Shown one piece after another: positions 33,901-42,867 of a stretch of DNA of 64,000 nucleotides. The position numbers and the translations under genes were made by a program. A model generated the notes under the pieces. That model had not been told where the DNA came from. It was given only the letters and a program-made list of their open reading frames with translations, and did not search any database. The first letter of the stretch is position 1. Each line of letters begins with the position of its first letter. Source of the DNA: Notospermus geniculatus (lineage: Eukaryota; Nemertea; Pilidiophora; Heteronemertea; Lineidae); assembly GCA_002633025.1 (NCBI GenBank), contig NMRB01000452.1, forward strand, positions 110,442-174,441, given 5' to 3'.

Positions 33901-35048
33901 CTCACAATATCAAGATGACCAAGATTAGATGAGGTATAGAGTGCAGTGCTTCCATTACTATTTTGAATATCCTTGTCAGCACTAGCTTGAACTAGACATC
34001 TAACAATTTCAAGATGACACTGATTAGATGAGGTATGGAGGGCAGTATTTCCATCATTATTTTGAATATCCTTGTGAGCACCAGCTTCAACTAAGCATCT
34101 AACAATGTCAAGATGACCAAGATTAGATGAGGTATAGAGTGCAGTGCTTCCATTACTATTTTGAATATCCTTGTCAGCACCAGCTTCAACTAAACATCTA
34201 ACAATTTCAGTATGACCATGGTTAGATGACGTATACAGTGCAGTATTTCCATCATTATTTTGAATATCCTTGTCACCACCGGCTTCAACCAAGCATCTAA
34301 CAATGTCAAGATGACCATGATTGGATGAAGTATAGAGCGCAGTATTTCCATCATTATTCTGAATATCCTTGGTAGCACCAGCTTCAACTAAACATCTAAC
34401 AATTCCAAGATGACCATGATTAGATGAAATAAAGAGTGCAGTATCTCCATCATTATTTTGAATATCCTTGTCAGCACCAGCTTCAATTAAACATCTAACA
34501 ATGTCAAGATGACCTTCATTAGATGCGACATAGAGTGCTGTATTGCCATCCTTGACTTGAATATCCTTGTCAGCACCTGCTTCAACTAAACATCTAACAA
34601 CGTGAAGATGACCTTGATAAGATGAAACATAGAGTGCAGTATATCCATCCTTGTCTTGGATATCCTTGTCAGCACCATCTTCAACCAAACACTTAACAAT
34701 GTGAAGATGACCTTGATTAGATGAGATCCAGAGCGCAGTACGTCCTTCAGTTTCTTGAATATCCTTGTCAGCACCAGCTTCTATCAAACACTTCACAATG
34801 TCGTTATGACCACGTGCACTAGCTATAAACAATGGTGGGGCGGCTGAGGTTTGTAGCTCGTCAAAATAAAATACCAATTCTCCGATGACCCGTCTGCGAC
34901 GACGTCGGGTCAAATTAATCTCTACCTTCAAGTTCAAATCGGCTCCATGGTCAATCAGATCTTTGACGGTATCCAACTCGCCCAAAAGCACAGCTCTACC
35001 AAGTGGCAAACGTAAGACGGGTGATTCCTCTGAGTCATTGTTTTTCAT
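30210..35048 (-). CDS. Ankyrin-repeat Mab-21/cGAS-like nucleotidyltransferase (candidate cGLR)
   Basis: A 1612-residue uninterrupted frame. I start it at the first ATG (MKNNDSEESP), where -3 is G; the six codons upstream lack an ATG, and TATGTTTTAG just 5' could be an acceptor in a spliced leader. Residues 14-40 form a first ankyrin repeat, followed by a basic insert with TRRRRRR (47-53). Residues 70-790 hold about 22 near-identical 33-residue ankyrin repeats (HTALYTSSNQGHLDIVRCL type), then about 3 diverged ones to 873. The Mab-21/cGAS fold follows: GSSAEGTK at 1011-1018, PDEFDFMF with acids E1024 and D1026, third acid D1121 in STDLVPTIHF, then WRISCPHLE from W1183 and SYHLKTVFL. This is the complete active-site signature of cGAS-like receptors, which make cyclic or linear dinucleotides for STING-type signalling. 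I see no Zn thumb of the human cGAS type. The tail (about 1331-1612) is acidic and repetitive. Product and ligand are inference. Confidence 0.9.
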   Translation of the reverse strand: MKNNDSEESPVLRLPLGRAVLLGELDTVKDLIDHGADLNLKVEINLTRRRRRRVIGELVFYFDELQTSAAPPLFIASARGHNDIVKCLIEAGADKDIQETEGRTALWISSNQGHLHIVKCLVEDGADKDIQDKDGYTALYVSSYQGHLHVVRCLVEAGADKDIQVKDGNTALYVASNEGHLDIVRCLIEAGADKDIQNNDGDTALFISSNHGHLGIVRCLVEAGATKDIQNNDGNTALYTSSNHGHLDIVRCLVEAGGDKDIQNNDGNTALYTSSNHGHTEIVRCLVEAGADKDIQNSNGSTALYTSSNLGHLDIVRCLVEAGAHKDIQNNDGNTALHTSSNQCHLEIVRCLVQASADKDIQNSNGSTALYTSSNLGHLDIVRCLVEAGAAKDIQNNDKYSALYTSSNQGHLDIVTCLVEAGADKDIQNSNGSTALYTSSNHGHLDVVRCLVEAGADADIQNIDGDTALHTSSNLGRLDIVRCLLEASADTDIQNNDGDTALYASSNQGHLDIVRCLVEAGADTDIQNSDGHTALYASSYQGHLDIVRCLVEAGADNGIQNSHGSTALYTSSYHCHLDIVRCLVEAGADKDIQNNNGHTALYTSSNQGHLDIVRCLVEAGADKDIQDNDGHTALYTSSNQGRLDIVRCLVEAGADKDIQNNDGGTALYTSSNHGHLDIVRCLVEAGADTDIQNNDGHTALYVSSNHGHLDIVRCLVEAGADKDIQNNDGLTALQSSSNQGHLDIVRCLVEAGADMDIQNNDGHTALFTSSFVGHLDIVQCLVEAGASFSNSVLFSASRNGHTEIVEVLIDAGERAGMMIDQTAFLRAAVAGYTDICSTLLKRGAVTNLTQLGDTLQEVVARGHSDVLQIIGKAMLLNSFTVLPAISKISVESTPNIHSLHVLHLVAEKLNWKVEYCGGILPFSDVINYSLMESQNYSNSFLADVISLPDNAVYSHENMYSLVNTPGIGNVNSIPNHISERVSKFIGNLVQTFVDQCNKQEKGLDITLYKCGSSAEGTKVVLPDEFDFMFAYSHDRREMDKLDDYEDGYKIFSASLSSKREKCGSLRFHCRFSELLGDIGAYENKNVISDLDVPKGGGQANTILTIKYVDQVSEDELHVSTDLVPTIHFKNEWPDDLIDRTWMMDKDDLKNSGFMLVAKPPHYQSEMGKAMRANGKEQERIQLWRISCPHLETEHIKNLEQRVRDAYVAAKCLRNPDVCRIVMRDCENILHTVDKYLTSYHLKTVFLHNTEDFLNTDRSLIEMVYIIYRDLEGCLAEGFLPLFWQPNVNVFAGIKINIKKSLRVAKLMRETVGRMYLREVGSDREELEAVGDQDTVMGRIMTKLGRRWRVSRGEDTEDEDKAIETVVYSRHWTPAQCGQMFRPPTQSSLSSRFHQEEQGSIQEPGTKIEKIGLHRRVKRRDEEDEDEKLIDTLSTLFLTFLTEDDDEEFLETVLKPIINDFEFQRELNRGYKEDEDEEIETVVYSRHWTATQHEHMFRPPPPPTRQSSLSSDIFHGDELGGMQEPRTKIERLGWQRRGNMGDTEDEDEEIETWRSTSQNSPLYYIFTDEEDETQIPEESTKNPGEEGTNDEEEEIETVVYSRHWTPTQREQMF
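32660..34860 (-). repeat. 99-bp tandem array encoding near-identical ankyrin repeats
   Basis: About 22 units of 99 bp, each containing the coding form of GHLDIVRCLVEAGADKDIQ with only a few changes, and plus-strand phrases such as TCAACTAAACATCTAACAAT. DNA-level identity is high even at synonymous sites, which points to recent expansion or gene conversion. Variation clusters at the first residues of each unit (H/N/S/D/G/L-TAL) and at SSNQ/SSNH/SSYH. Confidence 0.9.
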
Positions 35049-35066
35049 GTCGACTGGAATGCACAA

Positions 35067-35360
35067 TTGGGTCCTAAAACATAGAAGGTAAATCTTGATA
35101 CCAGTGGTTATTCAGGGCCGGTGTACACTCCTTTCGCAGTGTCTTCTCACTCATACCTATCGTTCATAGACACTGCTTACAATAGCCCGATCCTACCATG
35201 GTCAAATCGTCATATGACCGCATGCAATCAACGCCGTGCACCGTAGTACGGCGTGGAGCATATGCACAACACTATGACTATCAGCCTGACCGACATTAAC
35301 ATTTTTGCAATCAAACTTGGCTTGTCTAGCGTTCCAGATTCCTATACAAAAAAAAAAATA
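35067..35360. other. Region 5' of the Mab-21-like gene
   Basis: No gene seen. On the minus strand a pyrimidine-poor TATGTTTTAG at about 35081-35090 could serve as an acceptor for a spliced 5' untranslated exon. A short poly-A run lies at 35348-35358. No TATA box is evident. Confidence 0.35.
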
Positions 35361-35615
35361 ATGGTCATCAGAGCCATCCTGAGAATATCAGGCGTTCTTA
35401 CTGCTCGCTCCCTTCGTCACCGCAGACAAACCCCTGAGATAATTCGCCTGATTTGCTGGGGTATTTGGCGCCTGAGAAAATGCGCCCAATCAGCGATCGC
35501 CATTTCTGAGTCACCTTAAGATAACAGGCATTACACGTATATTGTATCGTAGTGTCACGCACAACACAGTGCTGAAGTACCTCAGCTTCCACACCTCAAC
35601 CTAACTAGAGATCAT

Positions 35616-37208
35616 GGGCCAGTTGCACAAAAGCATACTAAGTTAGAAGCCAACTAGGAGATAGTAGCATTCCAAATGCTGTTGGGTCTTCAAGGAGTGT
35701 TGCACAAAAGCATGCTAGGCACTCAACTACGTGGGAACATACTTTGTGGGATAGTAAAGTACTAGACCAAGTTGAATGACTTCCACCTGACAGCACAATG
35801 TGCACTGGGTGTGACAATCCATTGTTTTGTTGTTATATAAGCCAAGATGTTGTCTAGAATGATACCAGACACACACAGAAAAATATTCATCTCAGCTTGA
35901 GATAAAAATGTCTTGAACGCTTGTCCGTAAAAGAAGTTACTTTTGTATCTCAAGTTGAGACTTTGAATCTCAGTACGAATAACTTATGTTTCATGTTGAG
36001 ATAGGACTGTCTCAAGTCAAATCTGCCAGCTGAGATGACGGCCGTCTCGATATGAGTTAACAGTGGTCTCTATTTGAGACTGAAATGTGTTCAGTTGAAA
36101 CGAGGTTCATTTCGACTGTCCCCAGTCAAATATTCTCGATGATATTTTGTGCTCTTCTCTGGAGACAGATGAGATGACGTTCATTTTGATATGAACTTAT
36201 GGATTGTTTGTATCAACCCGACAGTTGAGTTCTTTATCAACCCCAATTGTTGGATCTTTCAACCCAACTGTTGGGTTGTTTGTAACCAACCACATGGTTG
36301 CAACAACCCTTAGTAGAGTTATTTGGCCTTGATTGCTTAACTGTCGCAATGCAAAAAGACCGCAACTCTTAAAATTCAACTTAGCCAATAGGCCGAGAAG
36401 CTGTGTAGAGTTCAGTTTGATAGGGTAGACCAATATGCACAGCACAGAATCTTTTGTATGGTATTGGTTGAGAGAAAACCGACGCTGTACAATTATTGTC
36501 TTTATAATTCTGAAAGGGAAACATTCACAACCTATAATTAGTATCTCAGATTTCAAACAATAGTTTATCAATATTCTCATATGTTTGCTTTCGTAAGTCA
36601 GCGTTTCTGTAATATTTTTTTGCAAATTGCAACACTGTTATCTCGTCAGGCCCAACTGGTGGCCCGCACTGATCTAGTTTATTTGCGATGACCAATATCT
36701 CGATTCGATATTATTGATATCTCAAGCGTGAGATACGTTGCGTATCGGGAGGCTTAACACGCTATTTGTCTCAGGTAGAGTCACAAATATATCAGGTTTT
36801 GCCACTAGACAGATGCTTTCTCGATTCGAGATATTATTATCTCATTCTCGATTCGAGATATTATTATCTCAAATACAAGATATTTGTGTTTCAAAGGGCT
36901 TCAAGACAGCACTTATCTCAAGTGGAGATGAATATTTTTCTGTATGCATAGTATACTTTTGTGCAACGGTACCAGCTCCATGCCGCTGCATGTGATATGA
37001 CAATATGTTCAAAAGCTACATGTAGGAAAGAACTCAGTAACATAGATGGCAGCACTTAGTAGTACTCCTGAACCCTACCAGACATAGTATGTTGTTTACA
37101 ATGATACCAGACATAGTATAGGTCTGTGCAACCGTACCAACTTGGTAGCCAGTTTGGTAACCAACATAGAATGATACTAGGCCCAGTATGCTTTTGTACA
37201 ACCGGCCC
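35616..37208. mobile_element. MITE, TIR GGGCCAGTTGCACAAAAGCA, split by an inner element
   Basis: The left end GGGCCAGTTGCACAAAAGCA pairs with the right end GTATGCTTTTGTACAACCGG and CCCC. The interior repeats AATGATACCAGACATAGTAT several times (37060-37130) and TTGTGCAAC/GTTGCACAA. One copy of AATGATACCAGACA is interrupted by the inner element at 35872-36946 and resumes as CATAGTATACTTTTGTGCAA. Confidence 0.65.
35872..36946. mobile_element. Element with TCTCAA/GAGATA subterminal arrays, TIR CACACAGAAAAATATTCATC
   Basis: The left end CACACAGAAAAATATTCATC then TC is matched by GAGATGAATATTTTTCTGTATG at the right. Flanks show a probable 2-bp duplication, CA, since the host sequence AGACATAGTATAC is split as AGACA and CATAGTATAC. 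Zones next to each end are dense in GAGATA, TATCTC, TCTCAA and TTGAGAT. The centre carries CAACCCGACAGTTGAG, CAACCCAACTGTTGGGTTG and AACCAACCACATGGTTG. No transposase is encoded. The plan matches 1-1005 with a different short word. Confidence 0.7.
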
Positions 37209-37613
37209 CTGTTACACGTATACATGTATAACGGCCCTTGTAATATTCACAGCCAAGCAGCTGACATGATTAATGCCGACGATAACCCTATCCTACACCG
37301 TTGGATTCAACCTAAGTTGAGTTCATCCTATCCTACATTCGTCGCAACAGAATGTATATCATTCTCAGGCCACACGTCACCAAACAGATAGCCGCTGGAG
37401 TTATTTCATGTTGACCTGCTGGGTCAGCTTTGTTCAAGCCTGCGTAGTTCATGTGTAGCAATCACCGGCCTTGGGATGAGATGGTGGGGGATGAACATTT
37501 GCTGGAATGGCTTTGATACTCCACGGATTCAGGCGAATTCTCTCAGGGGTTTGTGTGCGGTGACGAAGGGAGCGAGCACTAAGAACCTGATGATCTCTGA
37601 GGATGATCAGAGC

Positions 37614-38064
37614 TGTCTAGGATGTGATTGTGTGTTCATCATATCACATTTCGAGTTCGAAAATGCGAATCGAAAAAATACTGAAAAAGTATAGTAACAT
37701 TTACTCCCCATGCAACCTCGATTCGTGACATTTTCAATCCTATCCTGACTGTGTAAATTCAGGTGGTGAGGTTTTTGCGTTTTGCGTGGCGGTTTTACGT
37801 AAACACCAGTCAGCCGGTGATTGAGATGTTCCCTTCGTTACAACGGCCTAATGCGTGTTGAAGGCGGGGCGCCGAATCGTTGATTTGGTCAACTAATGAA
37901 GATCGCTTGGGAGAGAAATCTGGTGTTAATAGTCAGTATTTGGCACTATTTCAGTGGCAAAAGTCGAAACATTCGATTCGAGGCCGATACCACTGAGTAG
38001 GCCTACTGAGTGTACCGTTCAACTACCTCTAGCCGACTTCGTCAGCTAAGTGAAAAATTCTGGA
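37614..38064. other. No recognisable gene
   Basis: Non-coding, with a few TAGGCCTA-type words near 37998. Confidence 0.3.
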
Positions 38065-38200
38065 ATGGGGCTGTCCATTTAGTACGTACGCACCAAAATT
38101 CCGATTTTTGGACCCCCTACCCCTGTACGCACGTGTAGGCCTACGCATTGATAGGCCTATCACCCCCTCCCCTTTCTGTACGCCCTGTGACTTCTGAGGT
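38065..38200 (+). repeat. Dispersed repeat TGGGGCTGTCCATTTAGTAC (inverted partner near 44450-44585)
   Basis: GGGGCTGTCCATTTAGTACG then TACGCACC, later a CCTGTACGCACG-like phrase and CACCCCCTCCCCTTTC, recur inverted around 44480-44583 (GGTGCGTAGGCTACGTACTA, then AATGGACGGCCCC). GGGGC-GTCCATTTAGTACGT looks like an element terminus. Confidence 0.5.
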
Positions 38201-38278
38201 AGGACTAGAATCCAGCGGGGTTTAAACCGTCTGACCTGCCCGAGTATCGGCCAAAACCAATTGAACTTGAAACATAGT

Positions 38279-38692
38279 GGGCCATATTCAAAAAGGGTGA
38301 TCATGGCGCGATTAAGCCTAATCAGCGTACAAATTGTGCATAACATAGGTTAAAGGCCTAGAAAACTATTGTCTGATGTCTGTATGGTGCTTCAGTAGAG
38401 GCGTTTAACCGCAGGATAATCACACGCGTCTAACTATCCTGCGTCTAAGTGCAAGAGTACACAGGAAATGTTGAACGATCAGGAAGGCTTGTCTAGAATT
38501 TGAACACCACTTTCTTTCTTTTGTCCTCCCACACTAGAAGCAGGAATGTTAGACGCGTGTAATCATCGTGTGGCTAAATGCAAGAGATCAGGCAGCATAC
38601 AGAAGGCAGAATAATAGATTTCTAGGCCTTTAACCTGTGTAATGCAGAATTTGTACGCTGATTAGGCTAAACACCCTTTTTGAATACGGCCT
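38279..38692. mobile_element. 414-bp MITE with about 90-bp TIRs starting GGGCCATATTCAAAAAGGGT
   Basis: The left arm GGGCCATATTCAAAAAGGGT, TTAAGCCTAATCAGCGTACA, AATTGTGCATAACATAGG and TTAAAGGCCTAG is mirrored by CTAGGCCTTTAACCTGTGTA, ATGCAGAATTTGTACGCTGA, TTAGGCTAAACACCCTTTTT and GAATACGGCC. The central part has a further palindrome with ACGCGTCTAACTATCCTGCG. Confidence 0.7.
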
Positions 38693-39415
38693 ATTATCGA
38701 CAACACATAAATATGACTACTGATGGGAGACCCTAATCCACGTTCGAAGTTCCACACAGAATCAAAGTTCCAGTCCGTAATTTCACCTACCGGTACCCTA
38801 ATTTGCACACCACACTATGATTCGTATGAATGCCAGGTTAGCTGCTGACAAGCGTTGAAGAAGTGATTGATGAATAGATGAGTTTGTTTATTTTTTATAA
38901 CAATGTACAGACAAACTATATGATTCCATAGTTGCAATCAATAGTTTGTATCACTCGTTCAGAGTCGGTAAATTACCATGATCATGATCGGCTTGTTGTA
39001 CTTGACTCGATGACGCGAAGACTCGATGGCGCGATGACTCGATGACCGCCAAAATTATTGAATGAAATTCAGCTGTTTTTTTTAAGAAATGGTATGGCTC
39101 AACGGCGGAAGTGGACCGACGTAGTGTCCCCAGCTACCAAGAAGTGTAGTGAGGTTGATATTCAGCGTAAATCATGAAATGAAGGGTAGCCTCGAACTAG
39201 GCCTTTAGCTCCCAAGGTCTCACACACCAGTGAGGCGCCCAGGCTACCATGGAGCCTGACCTGGAGCGACGTCGATATTCACATCATCATCTTCTAAAGC
39301 ATGTAGCGCCGACAATATCGTCATGGCACACATCATGGCATACATTTTTGAAAAGCTTACAGCTCAGAGAACACACCTGGCCAATTTTCAAAATCATCCA
39401 ACTCTGTATTGATTG

Positions 39416-39651
39416 NNNNNNNNNNNNNNNNNNNNNNNNNNNNNNNNNNNNNNNNNNNNNNNNNNNNNNNNNNNNNNNNNNNNNNNNNNNNNNNNNNNNN
39501 NNNNNNNNNNNNNNNNNNNNNNNNNNNNNNNNNNNNNNNNNNNNNNNNNNNNNNNNNNNNNNNNNNNNNNNNNNNNNNNNNNNNNNNNNNNNNNNNNNNN
39601 NNNNNNNNNNNNNNNNNNNNNNNNNNNNNNNNNNNNNNNNNNNNNNNNNNN
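39416..39651. other. Assembly gap (236 N)
   Basis: An unbroken run of N. Reading frames that cross it on either strand are artefacts. Confidence 0.99.
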
Positions 39652-40140
39652 TAGGCCTATAGCTCCTAAGTCCTTGAGAATTTACTATGGGTCCCTTTTG
39701 AAAAGTTGTTGGAATTGGTCTTGTCTCCCTATTGCACACCCCGGAGGAGGTATAGCGGTAATTTTCAGCCCTTTTGAGCAATGATCCTACTGCATGTTCT
39801 ATGCCGGAAGTTTCCCAATGTGTCAGAGCTGCCACGCAAAAAGTAAATTCATGAAAATGACGAAATGCACCCGGGTTGTTCATGTACTTCATGACGTCAT
39901 CAGTTTTGTGGTCACATGCATCTTGGCAAGACGCACGTGACAATCTTGGACGAAAAGTTTCAGATCTTGGAACAGATTTTTACAATTCTTAGATATATTT
40001 ATTATGTAATGAAAATTAAATTCCTGGACTGTACTACTTCTTCAAAACACTTGAACGAAAAAAAACAATTTTGAATGAATTCCGCTGCTTCACGCACAAC
40101 CACAATCATGCATTCTAAACGCCAATGACGTCACGGCCTA

Positions 40141-40282
40141 AAGCTGGATTTAGCTGCACGCGGTATGCGGATTGCGGAACGCGGTAAGCGGAAAGTTCAA
40201 TGCATTTCGCATACAACAAATCGCTTCCGCCGGGGATTCCGCGGCCCTATACCGCATTCCGCGTGTCAGCTAAATGCAGCTT
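40141..40282. mobile_element. 142-bp MITE, TIR AAGCTGGATTTAGCTGCACG
   Basis: AAGCTGGATTTAGCTGCACG then CGGTATGCGG on the left are matched by CCGCATTCCGCGTGTCAGCT then AAATGCAGCTT on the right. TA flanks both ends. The centre repeats CGCGG/CCGCG words. Confidence 0.65.
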
Positions 40283-40555
40283 TAGAGTTATACTAAAAAT
40301 GGGAATACATGTAGGTATGTGGTTTAACATGTCTAACGATGGTTATAAAAATATGCCAGAGGTAGCTTATTTCATCTTCCTAAAAATGTTGCATCGTAAC
40401 CCAGTGTTTTGAAGTGGAACTTGAATTAAAATAAGGCATGCACCCATCAATATACAGGTAATTTAATTGGCTTTCTTCGCGCCTTCGAGTCATCGCGCCA
40501 TCGAGTCAAGTACAACAAGCCATCATGATCTGTTTCTGTTTTTAAGGCCGTCGTA

Positions 40556-40685
40556 CAAGATACATAATTTTCCTACGAAATATTTCGTACGATTTCTCAT
40601 CCATTTTTTGGGAAGGAAATATTTCGTATCCCGCCGTAGATGATCCCATTTATTTATTAGGAAATACTACGTTGCAGCGTAAATG
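40556..40685. repeat. ACGAAATATTTCGTA-rich repeat
   Basis: CCTACGAAATATTTCGTACG and GGAAATATTTCGTATCCCGC are overlapping palindromic phrases. Related sequence recurs at 43690 and 44110. Confidence 0.4.
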
Positions 40686-41124
40686 TTATTGTGGTGACGA
40701 AACATATGACCCCGTGATGGGGTCATATTTTTTGTCGCTTACTTGATTTTGCGCAAAAATCAAAATGCGCAAAGGGAAAATGCCAACAGAATTGAGACCT
40801 CGATCCAGGCTTTCTTGCGTGTCCGATAGCATTGTGAGGGTAGCTTGGCCTCGAGTTTCGGGATTCCCAGAAGGGCGCATGCATTATGTTGAGACGCACT
40901 CTGATGTGTGGATCGATATTAACTCGTCACAACCCAGTGAACCGCGAAGCGGCTCACTAAAGGCGGTGACAGACTAGTGCGTACGCGACGCGGAGCGACG
41001 CGTTTTCTTTTGTGTTTTTGCGCTCCACAGCACATGGTGCTCAGTCACGCTGGGGAATCAGTACTGCGCGAAGCCGTGCGATCCCCGTATTCCGAGTCCG
41101 CGTTTTCCAAACCTCCGTGTCAAA

Positions 41125-41201
41125 ATGGCTGACTCGGAAGAAAATGAACAGGACAGGCTACAAAAATCGAACACAGGAGAGAGCAATGTCATCGAATCTG
41201 A
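41125..41201 (+). CDS. Possible first coding exon, acidic N-terminus
   Basis: ATGGCTGACTCGGAAGAAAA has an excellent start context (A at -3, G at +4) and encodes MADSEENEQDRLQKSNTG then ESNVIESE. It ends at GA followed by GTAAGT, a strong donor, leaving phase 2. Upstream sequence is C+G-rich (CGCGACGCGGAGCGACGCG near 40985). No downstream exon can be joined with confidence. The nearest coding remnant on the strand is the transposase piece at 42600, and a link to it is only a possibility. Confidence 0.35.
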
Positions 41202-42595
41202 GTAAGTAAGGCGTACAGTCGGATCTCAGTGGTCTACTGCAGCTCTCTGAGAAATTTGGTGTTGTAACTCATTTTCGTTAGCGAGTTTGAGCTGTAAAAC
41301 CGGCGCAGTGTCATTGCTGAAAAAATTGCACCGGTTTAATGGTTAGGCCTACAACAGTATGACTTGTGTGTGTGTGAATGAATGAACAATATGAAAAATC
41401 CCATACCAAAACAAAAGTAAAGTCCGGCGCAACCTTCGCGCGACCAAAAGGAATGCGGAAGTAGGCTTACCACAAACCACAGGATGACCACAGATCTTAT
41501 TCAACACACGACTCTTGAATAACCGATTGGACAGCGTGATCAAATTATACCGGTACTCTGCTCCACTTTTACACGCAAAGACGAATATTTCAGGCAGCAT
41601 ATCTCTCATGAGGCCTTTACTAGTGTGTAAACGCTGTAGAATGACCAAAGAATGTATGAATTGCGAATAGACTGTAAATAGTGCCCAGTCATGTGCAGGC
41701 GATCGCCGTTGGTAACGCGGGGGTAGATGGCGTAATTAGGTAGCCGCAAGCTGTTGCTAGATTTCGCATTTCCGCATTCCATTGGGTCGCGCGAAGGCTT
41801 CGCTGGACTATAGATAGGAAGGACTGTGCACCAACAAGGGGGTTTGGGGGTTCCCCGAAAGTACATGAGTTCACTCACTGATATTTGCATAATATTCCAT
41901 AAGTTTGAACCACAACTAATGCCCGCTGTACACGATCACGTTTTTCATCCAATTTTTTTCTTCGAAATTGCGGGCCTATTGGGGCTTCAGTGTATGAACC
42001 CGCATATAGGCCGTGAGACATGCCCATTTATTTTTCACTTTCGTAGCGTAGTTCTGGTAACTAAACATTTCCTCCTGTTTTATATGAAGATGGACATGCT
42101 GAACACATTCAGCTTGTTACCACACGACAAAACCTGCACATTTCCAAGATGGCCGCCCTTTTTAGAGGGCCAAAGGGGTTAACAGTAGGGGTAAAAACTT
42201 TCATGTCTTCAAATCATATCAACATGGGTATCAAATTAAAGGTCTCAGTGAGTACAACAACATGACATGGGTTTCATTCCTCAAAATGTACACTGCAACC
42301 CTTGAGGGGGTCAAAAAGGGCCACAAATCGGACTTTTGACCCCTTCCCACTAGTTCCACGGGGGCTGCAGGTGGATGAAAATACTTTTTTTCAACACTGC
42401 TCTCATAGAGCTCCAAAATGATACCCATGATGACACCCTTTGGGTAAAAGTTTTCAAGATCCCGACTTTGGACCTTTTTTGACCCTTTTTGGGAATCTGT
42501 CCACTTTCGCCTGTCAGAAGATCAAATAACTGAACTTACTGATGACTTTTGCCTGGCGAGATCGTGGTAGGAAGTTTTGGTTTAAGTTTAGGGAG
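41202..42595. other. No recognisable gene
   Basis: Short frames only. 42180-42500 repeats phrases such as GACCCCTTCC, TTTTGACCCC and GGGTATCA in both orientations, hinting at another small foldback repeat. Confidence 0.35.
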
Positions 42596-42830
42596 AAATT
42601 TATGACAGCACTGCGCTACGTGGCATCTGGGGGATATTATAGGCAGGCAGGCTGGCTATGCCATTGGAGTTGCCAAGCCCACCGTGATTGCTCACACCCA
42701 TGAAGTTGTGGATTTCCTGATGGATATTGCACCACAGAGTATTTTTCTTCCTCAACCAGACGAATATGAAGAGTTGTCGCAAGATCTTGTGGGGATGGAA
42801 ATGTTAGAAGGCTGCTTCTTTTCATAGATG
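42596..42830 (+). pseudogene. PIF/Harbinger-like transposase N-terminal fragment
   Basis: The plus-strand translation gives KFMTALRYVASGGYYRQAG, a 1-base frame change at GGCTGGCTATG, then YAIGVAKPTVIAHTHEVVDF and a tail with FLPQPDEYEELSQDLVGM. This is the helix-turn-helix-like region upstream of the DDE domain in HARBI1-type transposases (L.Y.ASG.YY...G...G....V......V). It ends at a TAG, with no DDE part nearby. It is not the same copy as at 58378 onward. Confidence 0.6.
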
Positions 42831-42867
42831 GCTTGATTGTGTAATGATGCATGCTGGTGGCCAAACA

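Larger units (their letters stand above)
35361..37613. repeat. Outer inverted repeat of a three-layer nested structure
   Basis: The segment 35361-35470 (CCATCCTGAGAATATCAGGC, TGCTCGCTCCCTTCGTCACC, AAACCCCTGAGA, AATTCGCCTGA) recurs inverted at 37511-37613. A third partial copy (GGTGACTGAGGGAGCGAGCA then TTAAGAATCC) occurs near 48425-48455. The two arms enclose the elements at 35616-37208 and 35872-36946. Confidence 0.6.
38979..40532. repeat. Inverted repeat pair ATCATGATCGGCTTGTTGTA, 1.5 kb apart
   Basis: 38979-39048 (GATCATGATCGGCTTGTTGT, ACTTGACTCGATG, GGCGCGATGACTCGA) recurs inverted at 40476-40532. The interval includes an assembly gap and a 142-bp MITE. The pair may be the termini of a larger element whose interior is partly unread. 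Confidence 0.5.

Noticed and set aside
32660-34860. Several 61-65-residue frames (LVLTRIFKIMMDILHSI type) in another frame of the ankyrin array
   Set aside because: They are alternative-frame readings of the 99-bp ankyrin units, on the same minus strand. Their regularity comes from the array, not from genes.
32660-34860. Regular direct repeats that might be taken for a CRISPR array
   Set aside because: The 99-bp units are coding and contiguous, without spacers of constant length, and the DNA is eukaryotic.
39249-39943. Long frames on both strands around 39.4-39.65 kb
   Set aside because: They run through 236 N bases, so the apparent openness is an artefact of the gap.
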